A stretch of DNA of 64,000 bases from Thermus filiformis (GTDB taxonomy: Bacteria > Deinococcota > Deinococci > Deinococcales > Thermaceae). Location of the stretch: contig NZ_JPSL02000040.1 of the NCBI RefSeq assembly GCF_000771745.2, positions 310,001-374,000 of the forward strand. The letters run 5' to 3'. Below are positions 35,302 through 42,707 of the stretch, one piece after another (within the stretch, counting starts at the first letter, position 1; every line of letters begins with the position of its first letter). The notes below the pieces were generated by a model, which did not search any database, had not been told where the DNA came from, and saw only the letters and a list, made by a program, of their open reading frames with translations. Position numbers and translations under genes: made by a program.

Positions 35302-36419
35302 CATGCCTTGGCCGGGGCCCAGACGCGCACCTCCCGGTAGAGGGCGTCCCGCTCCACGGGGAGGCGGCCCGCCTGGAGGATGATCCCGGCCAGGGCCTCC
35401 TTGGTGAGGCCCAGGGGCGTGGGGCTGCCCGCCGCGTGGACGATCTTCTCCTCTATGAGCGTTCCGTCTATGTCCGAGACCCCCCAGTCCAGGGAGACCT
35501 GGGCCAGCTCCGGGGTCAGGGTGGCCCAGTACCCCTTGATGTGGGGGATGTTGTCCAGGTAGATCCGGGCCACGGCCAGGTTCCTGAGGTCGTCCAGGCC
35601 GGTGGTGAACTCCCGCTTGCCCAGCTCCCGGGCGAGCGGGTTCCCGTCCGGCTGGAAGGCCAGGGGGATGAAGCTCATGAACCCCCCGGTCTCGTCCTGG
35701 AGGCGGCGGAGGCGGTCCATGTGGTCCAGCCGCTCCTCCAGGGTTTCTATGTGGCCGTAGAGCATGGTGGCGTTGGTGGGGATGCCCAGCTCGTGGGCGG
35801 TGCGGTGGACCTCCAGCCACCCCTCGGCGGAGACCTTGGCCCGGGCGATCTTCTTCCGCACCCGCTCGGCGAAGATCTCCGCCCCCCCGCCCGGCATGGC
35901 GTCCAGACCCGCCTCCTTGAGGGCGGCCAGGACCTCCCGGTAGGGGAGGCGGGCGATCTTGGAGAAGTGGTGGATCTCCGCCGCCGTCCAGGCCTTGACC
36001 TGGAGCCCCGGGAAGTTCTCCTTGATGGCCCGGACCAGGTCCAGGTAGTACTGGAAGGGCCGCTTGGGGTGGTGGCCGGCGGTGATGTGGATCTCGGTCA
36101 TCCCCGGCTGGTACCGGGCCCGGATCCACTCCACCGCCTCCTCCACCCCGTAGTCCCAGGCCCCCTCCTCCCCGAACCGCCTCTGGAAGGCACAGAAGGT
36201 GCAGCCCACGTAGCAGATGTTGGTCTGGGAGAAGCGGAGGGAGTGGACGAAATAGGTCTTGTGGCCGTGCTTTCTCTCCCGCACCCGGTTGGCCAGGCGC
36301 ATCAGGGTGGGGAGGTCCTGGGTCTCGTAGAGGACCAGGCCCTCCTGGAAGGAGATGCGCTCCCCCGAAAGCACCTTCTCGGCGATGGGGACGAGCCTCG
36401 AGTCTTGGATGCCCCTCAT
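35301..36419 (-). CDS. mqnE: Aminofutalosine synthase MqnE (radical SAM)
   Basis: Encodes 372 residues. The radical SAM cluster motif is CYVGCTFC (CX3CX2C) near 69-76. EIHITAGHHPKRPFQYYLDLVRAIK and AGLDAMPGGGAEIFAERVR match MqnE better than MqnC. It joins 3-enolpyruvyl-benzoate to SAM-derived adenosine, forming aminofutalosine. Its place directly upstream of mqnA supports this. The ATG at 36419 is chosen over an upstream TTG because of a GGAAAGGAA site and the family-like MRGIQDSRL start. Confidence 0.92.
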   Translation of the reverse strand: MRGIQDSRLVPIAEKVLSGERISFQEGLVLYETQDLPTLMRLANRVRERKHGHKTYFVHSLRFSQTNICYVGCTFCAFQRRFGEEGAWDYGVEEAVEWIRARYQPGMTEIHITAGHHPKRPFQYYLDLVRAIKENFPGLQVKAWTAAEIHHFSKIARLPYREVLAALKEAGLDAMPGGGAEIFAERVRKKIARAKVSAEGWLEVHRTAHELGIPTNATMLYGHIETLEERLDHMDRLRRLQDETGGFMSFIPLAFQPDGNPLARELGKREFTTGLDDLRNLAVARIYLDNIPHIKGYWATLTPELAQVSLDWGVSDIDGTLIEEKIVHAAGSPTPLGLTKEALAGIILQAGRLPVERDALYREVRVWAPAKA

Positions 36420-36471
36420 ACGGTTCCTTTCCTTTGCCAAAGCCCCGGAAGGCCCTGGGGCCTGGGCGTCT

Positions 36472-37227
36472 TCACCTTCCCGAGTTTACCCCTTGGGCGA
36501 GATGGGCAAGAAGGGCCTCCACTTCTTTCTTCCGCCCCCCCACCGCCCTTGGCCCCAGAAGGGCGCGCAGGTAGCGGTCGGTCAGGAGGAGGTCCACGTA
36601 GGGGTAGAGGGTGGCGGCCATGGCGAAGTCCAAAAGGTCGGAGGGGCGCTTTTTGCGGGCGGCGTTCAGGGAGTCCTGGGCCAAGAGCCGGGCGAAGAGG
36701 CGGACGAAGGGCACCTCTTTAAGCCCCGTCCGCTCCATGAGCCGCTGCTTTACCCTTTCCTCCCGCTCGGCCAGGGGCCCCTCCAGGCCCTCCTCCAGGC
36801 CCTGGAGGGGGGAGAGGTCCGCCGCCTCCTCCCAGCTTCCTTTCCGCCAAAGGAGGTCCTCCCGGTACACCCCCCGCGTCTGGCGGAAGGCCACCTCGAG
36901 CCAGGGCCGCACCCAGTACCCCTGGGAGAGCTCCCCGAAGACCCGCTTCAGGGCGGGCAGGAGGTAGCCCGCCTTCTCCTCGGGGCCTTGGCGGGGGTGT
37001 GGTCCCCCCAGAAGGCCTGGGAAGGGCTTTACCGGGGCCCCCAGCTTGGCGCAAGCCAAGCTGGGGTGGTAGAAGGGGCTCGGCGGGGCCAGGGCGCTTC
37101 CCCGCAGGGCCAGGAAGAGGCGGCCGAAGGCCCCCAGGTGTTCGCTGCGCGAAGCAACGTGCCCCTTTTGGCCCAGCAGGTGCTTGGCCATGCGGGAGGC
37201 GTAGTTTTGGTCCAGGTAGACCAGCAT
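36472..37227 (-). CDS. Hypothetical PIN-like protein with in-frame palindromic element
   Basis: Encodes 251 residues. The N terminus (MLVYLDQNYASRMAKHL) and the C-terminal RPSDLLDFAMAATLYPYVDLLLTDRYL have the spaced acidic residues expected of a PIN-like nuclease, but I cannot confirm a family. Residues about 52-73 (YHPSLACAKLGAPVKPFPGLL) are encoded by repeat copy E on the minus strand, which keeps the frame open. It lies downstream of a LacI regulator, 7 bp away. It may be functional with a tolerated insertion. Confidence 0.6.
   Translation of the reverse strand: MLVYLDQNYASRMAKHLLGQKGHVASRSEHLGAFGRLFLALRGSALAPPSPFYHPSLACAKLGAPVKPFPGLLGGPHPRQGPEEKAGYLLPALKRVFGELSQGYWVRPWLEVAFRQTRGVYREDLLWRKGSWEEAADLSPLQGLEEGLEGPLAEREERVKQRLMERTGLKEVPFVRLFARLLAQDSLNAARKKRPSDLLDFAMAATLYPYVDLLLTDRYLRALLGPRAVGGRKKEVEALLAHLAQGVNSGR
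37013..37072. repeat. Palindromic element copy E (inside a coding region)
   Basis: Contains CCCCCAGCTTGGC-gcaa-GCCAAGCTGGGG and the ACCGGGGCC segment. It carries only about 60 bp of the family consensus and is read through in frame by the PIN-like gene. Confidence 0.85.
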
Positions 37228-37234
37228 CGGCCCA

Positions 37235-38272
37235 TCAGGGCAGGTAAGGGGCCTTGGGCGGGGTCCCGGTGGAGGCCCGCTCTATGAGGAGGGGCTCAAA
37301 CCGGACCTGGCGGGGCGCCCCCTTGTAGCCCTCCATCCGCTCCAAAAGCAGGCTCGCCGCCCGCGCCCCCATGGCCTCCACGGGCTGGCTCAGGGTGGAG
37401 AGCCCCACCTCCTCCGTCCAGGGGTGGCCGTCAAACCCCAGGACCCGCACGTCCCGCCCCACGGTGAGGCCCAGCCGCTCCGCCTCCTCCAGGACCCCCA
37501 GGGCCACCTGGTCCGCCCCCGCGAAGACGTTCAGGGGGGGCGAGGCCTGCTCCAGGAAGTGCCTCAGGGCCAGCCGGCCCCCTTCCGCCGAGAGGCGGGT
37601 GGTGTAGAGCTGGCGCTCCGTGAAGGGCTTTCCCGCCGCCTCCAACGCCTCCCGGAACCCCTGGATCCGCTCCCGGAAGGTGGTCTTCTGGAAGGCCTGG
37701 TCCGTCTCCTCCTCTATGCGGATGGCGAAGACGGGCCCCGGGAAGCGGGCCAGGTACTCCCCCGCGATCCGGCCCCCCAGGCGGTTGTCCAGGTAGACGG
37801 AGTCGTAGCGCTCGTTCCGGGTGTCCACGAGCACCACGGGCCGGTCGGTGGGCAGCCGGCCGCCGAAGTGCTCGGTCAGGTCGTAGGAGGCCAGGAGGAG
37901 GCCGTCCGTCTGGTAGGCCAAGGAGCCGTTCTTCAGGTAGCGCTCGAGGCGGGCCCGGGAGAGGAGGGGGAAGATGGCCAGGTCGTAGCGCTTTTCCAGA
38001 AGTACGGCCTCTATCCCCTCCAGGAGCCTCTTGTAAAACTCCGTCCCCACGAAGGGCAAGAGAACGGCCACCGTGTAGCTCCGCCCCCCCGCGATGCGGC
38101 GGGCGTGGGGGTTCGGGGTGTAGCCCAGCTCCTCCATGACCTGGAGGACCCGGGCGCGGGTCTCGGGCCGGACGGCGGGGTGGTTGTTCAGGACCCGGCT
38201 CACCGTGCCCAGGCCCACGCCCGCCCGGCGGGCGACCTCGAGGATGGTGGGTTTCTTCGTCTTCTCCCTCAT
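37235..38272 (-). CDS. LacI-family transcriptional regulator
   Basis: Encodes 345 residues. The N-terminal HTH and hinge are intact (TILEVARRAGVGLGTVSRVLNNHPAVRPETRARVLQVMEELGY), and residues about 65-345 form a sugar-binding-protein-like effector domain ending in VLGFDGHPW and LSTLSQPVEAMG. It probably binds a sugar or sugar phosphate, but no sugar genes are adjacent. Two operator-like inverted repeats lie in the short gap to plsY, pointing to autoregulation. Confidence 0.92.
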   Translation of the reverse strand: MREKTKKPTILEVARRAGVGLGTVSRVLNNHPAVRPETRARVLQVMEELGYTPNPHARRIAGGRSYTVAVLLPFVGTEFYKRLLEGIEAVLLEKRYDLAIFPLLSRARLERYLKNGSLAYQTDGLLLASYDLTEHFGGRLPTDRPVVLVDTRNERYDSVYLDNRLGGRIAGEYLARFPGPVFAIRIEEETDQAFQKTTFRERIQGFREALEAAGKPFTERQLYTTRLSAEGGRLALRHFLEQASPPLNVFAGADQVALGVLEEAERLGLTVGRDVRVLGFDGHPWTEEVGLSTLSQPVEAMGARAASLLLERMEGYKGAPRQVRFEPLLIERASTGTPPKAPYLP

Positions 38273-38281
38273 GCGCGCCTC

Positions 38282-38307
38282 TGGAAGCGGTTCATGGAAG
38301 TTTCCAT
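38282..38307. promoter_or_regulatory. Candidate LacI-family operators
   Basis: TGGAAGCGGTTCAT (38282-38295) resembles a LacI-family operator with a central CG. It abuts the perfect inverted repeat ATGGAA-GT-TTCCAT (38294-38307). Both lie between the divergent lacI-like gene and plsY. Confidence 0.5.
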
Positions 38308-38350
38308 ATCCAGCTTACCCGCCCCGCGCCTCCTTTGCAAGAATGGGGGC

Positions 38351-38878
38351 ATGCTCTACCTCCTGTTCGCCTACCTGGTGGGGAGCCTGGTGGGGGGGCT
38401 GGTCTTCTTCCCGGAGATCCGGGGGAAGGACCTCCCCGGGGGCTCGGGGGTCTTCCGGAGGAAAGGGCCACGGGCGGCCCTCCTCGCCGCGGGCTGGGAC
38501 GTGCTCAAGGGGGTTTTGGTGGCCTGGCTGGCCCCGGAGGCGCTGCGGCCCTACGCGGGGGCCTTCCTGGTGGCCGGGCACACCTGGCCCCTCTTCTTCC
38601 GCTTCCGGGGAGGCGGGGGCATCGCCCCTTCCTTGGGCTACTTCCTGGTCCTCTTCCCCGAAAAAACCCTCCTCGCCACGGGCCTGGCCCTTTTGGTGGC
38701 GGGGGTGTACCACCTCCTCTACTTCCGGAGGCGGCGGGGCATCTACCCCATCCCCTTCGGGGCCATCTTCGGCTACCTGGCCCTCTTCCTCCTGGCGGGG
38801 GAGGGCCGGCTGGCGGTGGGCCTGGTGGGGGCGGTGGTCCTCCTGAGGGGCCTCGAGGTCTTGAGGGGGCGGATATAG
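38351..38878 (+). CDS. plsY: Glycerol-3-phosphate acyltransferase PlsY
   Basis: Encodes 175 residues with about five membrane helices. Conserved blocks: AYLVGSLVGG at the N terminus, GGSGVFRRKGPRAALLAAGWDVLKG (normally GSGNxGxTN...K), and VAGHTWPLFFRFRGGGGIAP, matching the GH(N)xP..xFKGGKGVAT block with substitutions. It transfers acyl from acyl-phosphate to glycerol-3-phosphate in membrane lipid synthesis. The altered blocks make it a divergent member. The ATG is 6 nt after a weak -10 (AAGAAT). Confidence 0.8.
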   Translation: MLYLLFAYLVGSLVGGLVFFPEIRGKDLPGGSGVFRRKGPRAALLAAGWDVLKGVLVAWLAPEALRPYAGAFLVAGHTWPLFFRFRGGGGIAPSLGYFLVLFPEKTLLATGLALLVAGVYHLLYFRRRRGIYPIPFGAIFGYLALFLLAGEGRLAVGLVGAVVLLRGLEVLRGRI

Positions 38879-38908
38879 GGCCGCTTGCCCCGCGGGGCCT
38901 CCTGCGGA

Positions 38909-38914
38909 TAGACT
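38909..38914 (+). promoter_or_regulatory. -10 TAGACT, leaderless promoter
   Basis: TAGACT ends 6 nt before the ATG at 38921. Confidence 0.5.
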
Positions 38915-38920
38915 CGGGCC

Positions 38921-39706
38921 ATGAAGATCCTGCGCTTCAACGAGGGCCGCTGGGGTGTCCTCGAGGGCGAGCGGGTCCTGGAGACGGACGGCCCCGGGGG
39001 CAACCCCACGGGCCAGAGCTACGACCTGGCCTCGGTGCGGCTTCTGGTCCCGGCCACCCCCAGTAAGATCGTCTGCGTGGGGCGGAACTACCGGGAGCAC
39101 ATCCGGGAGATGGGGCACGACTTCGGAGAAGACCTTCCCCAAGAGCCCGGCCTCTTCCTCAAGGCCCCCAACGCCCTGGCCCACCCCGGCAACCCCCGGG
39201 ACCCCTACGGGACAGGGGACGCGGTCCCCTACCCCCGCTTCACCCAGGAGCTCCACTACGAGGGGGAGCTGGCGGTGGTCATCGGGGACCGGATGCGGAA
39301 CGTCCGCGAGGAGGAGGCCCTGGACCACGTCCTGGGGTACACCATCGCCGTGGACATCACCGCCCGGGACGCGCAGAAGAAGGACCTTCAGTGGGTCCGG
39401 GCCAAGAGCGCGGACAAGTTCCTGCCCCTGGGCCCCTGGATTGAGACCGACCTGGACCCCCAGGACACCTGGCTCAGGACCTACGTGAACGACGAGCTCC
39501 GCCAGGAGGGCCACACCTCCCAGATGATCTTCAGCGTGGCCCAGATCCTGGCCTACATCTCCAGCTTCATGACCCTCGAGCCCATGGACGTGGTCCTCAC
39601 CGGCACCCCGCAAGGGGTGGGGGCCCTGAGCCCAGGGGACCGGATCGAGGTGGCGGTGGAGGGGATCGGCACCCTCCACACCCGCATCGGCCCCAAGGAG
39701 GCGTAG
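38921..39706 (+). CDS. Fumarylacetoacetate hydrolase-family protein
   Basis: Encodes 261 residues. An N-terminal DUF2437-like region precedes the FAH fold with [16 protein letters not shown], the metal Glu pair in [13 protein letters not shown], the Asp in VDITARDAQ, and [15 protein letters not shown]. Members hydrolyse or isomerise acylpyruvates, fumarylpyruvate or HHDD from aromatic catabolism, and some decarboxylate oxaloacetate. The exact substrate is open. Its stop TAG is immediately followed by the ATG of the next gene. Confidence 0.9.
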   Translation: MKILRFNEGRWGVLEGERVLETDGPGGNPTGQSYDLASVRLLVPATPSKIVCVGRNYREHIREMGHDFGEDLPQEPGLFLKAPNALAHPGNPRDPYGTGDAVPYPRFTQELHYEGELAVVIGDRMRNVREEEALDHVLGYTIAVDITARDAQKKDLQWVRAKSADKFLPLGPWIETDLDPQDTWLRTYVNDELRQEGHTSQMIFSVAQILAYISSFMTLEPMDVVLTGTPQGVGALSPGDRIEVAVEGIGTLHTRIGPKEA

Positions 39707-40588
39707 ATGGTGCGGGTTTTGGACCTTCACCACGGGAAGGACCGGGTCATCGCCAGCTTCCTCCTGGAAACCCGGGAGGGGCCGATCCTGGTGGAGACGG
39801 GTCCGGAGAGCGCCTACCCTCGCCTCGTGGAGGGGCTTAAGGCCCTGGGCTACGCCCCGGAGGAGGTGCGGCACGTCTTCGTGACCCACATCCACCTGGA
39901 CCACGCGGGGGCGGCCTGGCGCTTCGCCGAGATGGGGGCCACGGTCTACGTGGAGGCCCACGGCGCCCCCCACCTGGTGGACCCCTCGAGGCTCCTTTCC
40001 AGCGCGGGCCGCATCTACGGCGACCAGATGAAGGCCCTCTGGGGCGAGCTCCGGCCCATCCCCGCCGAGAGGGTCCGGGTGGTGGAGGACGGGGAGCGGG
40101 TGCGGATTGGGGAGGTGGAGCTCCAGGCCCTCTACACCCCCGGCCACGCGGTCCACCACCACGCCTACCGGTGGGAGGACGTGGTCTTCACCGGGGACGT
40201 GGCCGGGGTCCGGGTGGGCGGGCCGGTCCTGCCCCCTACCCCGCCCCCGGACATCCACCTGGAGACCTGGAAGGCCTCCCTGGACCGCCTGCGGGCCCTG
40301 CGCCCCCGGGCCCTCTACCTCACCCACTTCGGCCCCTACGAGGACGTGGAGGCCCACCTGGAGGCCCTGGAGGCCACCCTCTTTGCCTGGGCGGACTGGG
40401 TGCGGGCGAGGCTCAGAGAGGGGCTTTCCGAGGAGGAGATCCGCCCCCTCTTTGAGGCCTACTGGCGGGAGGGGCTGGGCGGGCTTTCCCAGGAGGAGGT
40501 GGACCGGTACGCCCTGGCCGACCCCCCCTGGATGAACCTGCAGGGCCTGATCCGCTACTGGACCAAGCACCACCCGGAGGCGCTCTAG
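39707..40588 (+). CDS. Metallo-beta-lactamase-fold hydrolase
   Basis: Encodes 293 residues. The metal-binding motif THIHLDHAGAAW (HxHxDH) is near 63, GHAVHHHAYRWEDVVFTGD supplies the next His and Asp ligands, and LTHFGPYED the last His. The C-terminal about 80 residues are helical. Similar stand-alone MBL proteins hydrolyse thioesters, lactones or phosphoesters. The substrate is not deducible. It is directly coupled to the FAH-family gene (no gap). Confidence 0.88.
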   Translation: MVRVLDLHHGKDRVIASFLLETREGPILVETGPESAYPRLVEGLKALGYAPEEVRHVFVTHIHLDHAGAAWRFAEMGATVYVEAHGAPHLVDPSRLLSSAGRIYGDQMKALWGELRPIPAERVRVVEDGERVRIGEVELQALYTPGHAVHHHAYRWEDVVFTGDVAGVRVGGPVLPPTPPPDIHLETWKASLDRLRALRPRALYLTHFGPYEDVEAHLEALEATLFAWADWVRARLREGLSEEEIRPLFEAYWREGLGGLSQEEVDRYALADPPWMNLQGLIRYWTKHHPEAL

Positions 40589-40599
40589 CCCGGCGAGCG

Positions 40600-41463
40600 A
40601 TGGGACCGGAACCCTTTCCCCTGGGCCGCCCGGCCCGGATGGCGGTCTTCGCCTCGGGCCGGGGGACGAACCTCCAGGCCCTTCTGGACGCCTTTCCCCC
40701 CGGCCACCCCCTGGGGGAGGTGGCCCTGGTGGTCTCCGACCGGGAGGAGGCCTTCGCCCTGGAGCGGGCCCGCGCCCGGGGGGTGGAGGCGGTCCACCTC
40801 CCCTGGCGGAAGGGGCGGTTTGCCGAGGAGGCCCAGGCCCTCCTTAAGGCGCGGGGGATAGACCTGGTCCTCCTCGCGGGGTTCATGCGCATCCTCCCCG
40901 CCCCCTTCGTGGAGGCCTGGTACGGCCGCCTCCTCAACATCCACCCCTCCCTCCTGCCCGACTACCCGGGCCTCCACGTCCATGAGCGGGTCCTGGCCGC
41001 CCGGGAGGCCTTCAGCGGGACCACGGTCCACTTCGTGGACCAGGGGGTGGACACGGGGCCCCTCCTCCTGCAGGCCCGGGTCCCCGTCCTGCCCACGGAC
41101 ACCCCGGAGGCCCTCGAGGCCCGGGTGCTCTCGGTGGAGCACCGGGCCTACCCCCTGGCGGTCCGCCTCCTCCTCCTGGGCCTGGCGGGGCCGGAGCCCC
41201 TCTCCCTCGTCCTCCGGCGGATCTGGCCGGAGGTGCCCTACCGGAGCCGCCCCTACTACCTCCGGGCCGAGCGGGCCCTTCGGGCCTGGGGGCGGTCCGT
41301 GGAGGAGGTGGGCTTCGCCACGGACTGGGCCCGGGCGGCCTTCCTCTTCGCCTACCGGGTGGAGGAGGAACTCGCAGGAGGGGTCCGGTACGCGGTGCCC
41401 CTTCCCCGGGAGCTTGAGGAGAGGGTAGAGGCCCTGCTCGGGCGGGTAAACTCTAGGGCATGA
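40600..41463 (+). CDS. purN: Phosphoribosylglycinamide formyltransferase PurN with C-terminal extension
   Basis: Encodes 287 residues, about 85 longer than the usual PurN. Residues about 14-198 are the GART fold: SGRGTNLQALLD, catalytic N113 and H115 in NIHPSLLP, and D151 in QGVDTGP. Residues about 200-287 (LVLRRIWPEVPYRSRPYY onward) form an extra helical domain I do not recognise. The enzyme transfers formyl from 10-formyl-THF to GAR. It overlaps purD by 4 bp, and purU is also in this window. Confidence 0.93.
   Translation: MGPEPFPLGRPARMAVFASGRGTNLQALLDAFPPGHPLGEVALVVSDREEAFALERARARGVEAVHLPWRKGRFAEEAQALLKARGIDLVLLAGFMRILPAPFVEAWYGRLLNIHPSLLPDYPGLHVHERVLAAREAFSGTTVHFVDQGVDTGPLLLQARVPVLPTDTPEALEARVLSVEHRAYPLAVRLLLLGLAGPEPLSLVLRRIWPEVPYRSRPYYLRAERALRAWGRSVEEVGFATDWARAAFLFAYRVEEELAGGVRYAVPLPRELEERVEALLGRVNSRA
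41447..41452 (+). promoter_or_regulatory. purD internal -10 TAAACT
   Basis: TAAACT within the last codons of purN ends 7 nt before the purD ATG (41460). This suggests an extra leaderless transcript of purD. Confidence 0.45.
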
Positions 41464-42704
41464 AGGTTCTGGTGGTGGGAAGCGGGGGGCGGGAGCACGC
41501 CCTTTTGTGGAAGGCGGCCCAGTCCCCCTTGGTTTCTCGGCTCTACGCGGCCCCCGGCAACCCCGGGATGGAGGCCCTGGCGGAGCGGGTGCCCTGGGAC
41601 GGGGACGTGGAGGCCCTGGCGGACTGGGCCCTGGCCGAGGGGATTGACCTTACCCTGGTGGGGCCGGAGGCCCCCCTGGTGGAGGGGCTCGCCGACCGGT
41701 TCTCTGAGCGGGGGCTTCTGGTCTTCGGCCCCACCCAGAAGGCGGCCATGATCGAGGGCTCCAAGGCCTTCGCCAAGACCCTGATGGAGCGCTACGGCAT
41801 CCCCACCGCCCGCCACCGAACGTTCCGGGACCCCATCCTGGCCCTGGAGTACCTGGAGGAGGTGGGGGTGCCCATCGTGGTCAAGGACTCGGGCCTGGCC
41901 GCGGGCAAGGGGGTCACGGTGGCCTTTGACCTGCACCAGGCCAAGCAGGCGGTGGCCAACATCCTCAACCGGGCCGAGGGGGGGGAGGTGGTCATCGAGG
42001 AGTACCTCGAGGGGGTGGAGGCCACGGTCCTCGCCCTCACCGACGGGAAGACCATCCTCCCCCTCCTCCCCTCCCAGGACCACAAGCGCCTCCTGGACGG
42101 GGACCAGGGGCCCATGACCGGGGGGATGGGGGCCATCGCCCCCTACCCCATGGACCCGGCCACCTTGAAGCGGGTGGAGGAGGAGGTCCTGTGGCCCCTC
42201 CTCCGGGGCCTCGAGGCCGAGGGGGTGGTCTACCGGGGGGTGGTCTACGCCGGGCTGATGCTCACCCGGGAGGGCCCCAAGGTCCTGGAGTTCAACGCCC
42301 GCTTCGGCGACCCCGAGGCCCAGGCGGTCCTTCCCCTTCTGGAAAGCGACCTGGTGGAGCTCGCCCTAAGGGTGGCCGAGGGGAGGCTTGCGGGGGCAGA
42401 GCTACGTTGGCGGGAGGGGGCCGCGGCCTGCGTGGTCCTGGCCGCCCCGGGCTATCCCGAAAGCCCCAGGAAGGGAATTCCCCTCCGCGTCCCCGAGCCC
42501 CCGGAGGGGGTTCTGGTCTTCCACGCGGGGACCCGTTGGGGGCCCTCCGGGCTGGAAACCGGGGGCGGGCGGGTCCTGAACGTGGTGGGCCTGGGGAAGG
42601 ACCTGGAGGAGGCCCTGGACAGGGCCTACGCCTTCATCCCCCGGATCGGCTTCCCGGGGGCGGTCTACCGGAGGGACATCGGCCGGAAGGCGCTGCGGAA
42701 GTAG
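41460..42704 (+). CDS. purD: Phosphoribosylamine-glycine ligase PurD
   Basis: Encodes 414 residues. ATP-grasp enzyme of purine synthesis: N-terminal VVGSGGREHALLWK, PGNPGM near 32, the ATP-grasp part with VKDSGLAAGKGVTVAFD, IEEYLEGVEATV and the metal site EFNARFGDPEAQAVLPLL. It makes GAR from phosphoribosylamine, glycine and ATP, the substrate of PurN. ATGA overlap with purN. Converges with the exonuclease-fusion gene, leaving 3 bp. Confidence 0.96.
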   Translation: MKVLVVGSGGREHALLWKAAQSPLVSRLYAAPGNPGMEALAERVPWDGDVEALADWALAEGIDLTLVGPEAPLVEGLADRFSERGLLVFGPTQKAAMIEGSKAFAKTLMERYGIPTARHRTFRDPILALEYLEEVGVPIVVKDSGLAAGKGVTVAFDLHQAKQAVANILNRAEGGEVVIEEYLEGVEATVLALTDGKTILPLLPSQDHKRLLDGDQGPMTGGMGAIAPYPMDPATLKRVEEEVLWPLLRGLEAEGVVYRGVVYAGLMLTREGPKVLEFNARFGDPEAQAVLPLLESDLVELALRVAEGRLAGAELRWREGAAACVVLAAPGYPESPRKGIPLRVPEPPEGVLVFHAGTRWGPSGLETGGGRVLNVVGLGKDLEEALDRAYAFIPRIGFPGAVYRRDIGRKALRK

Positions 42705-42707
42705 GCG

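Noticed and set aside
37013-37072. Interruption of the PIN-like gene by the repeat as a pseudogene
   Set aside because: The element is in frame with no stop, and the flanking sequences read as one protein, so I kept it as a CDS with an insertion.
38315-40573. Very long antisense open frame (about 750 codons) opposite plsY, the FAH-family and MBL genes
   Set aside because: High-GC codon bias leaves the opposite strand open. The translation is Gly/Pro/Val/His-rich low-complexity text with no motifs, and the sense strand carries clear enzymes.
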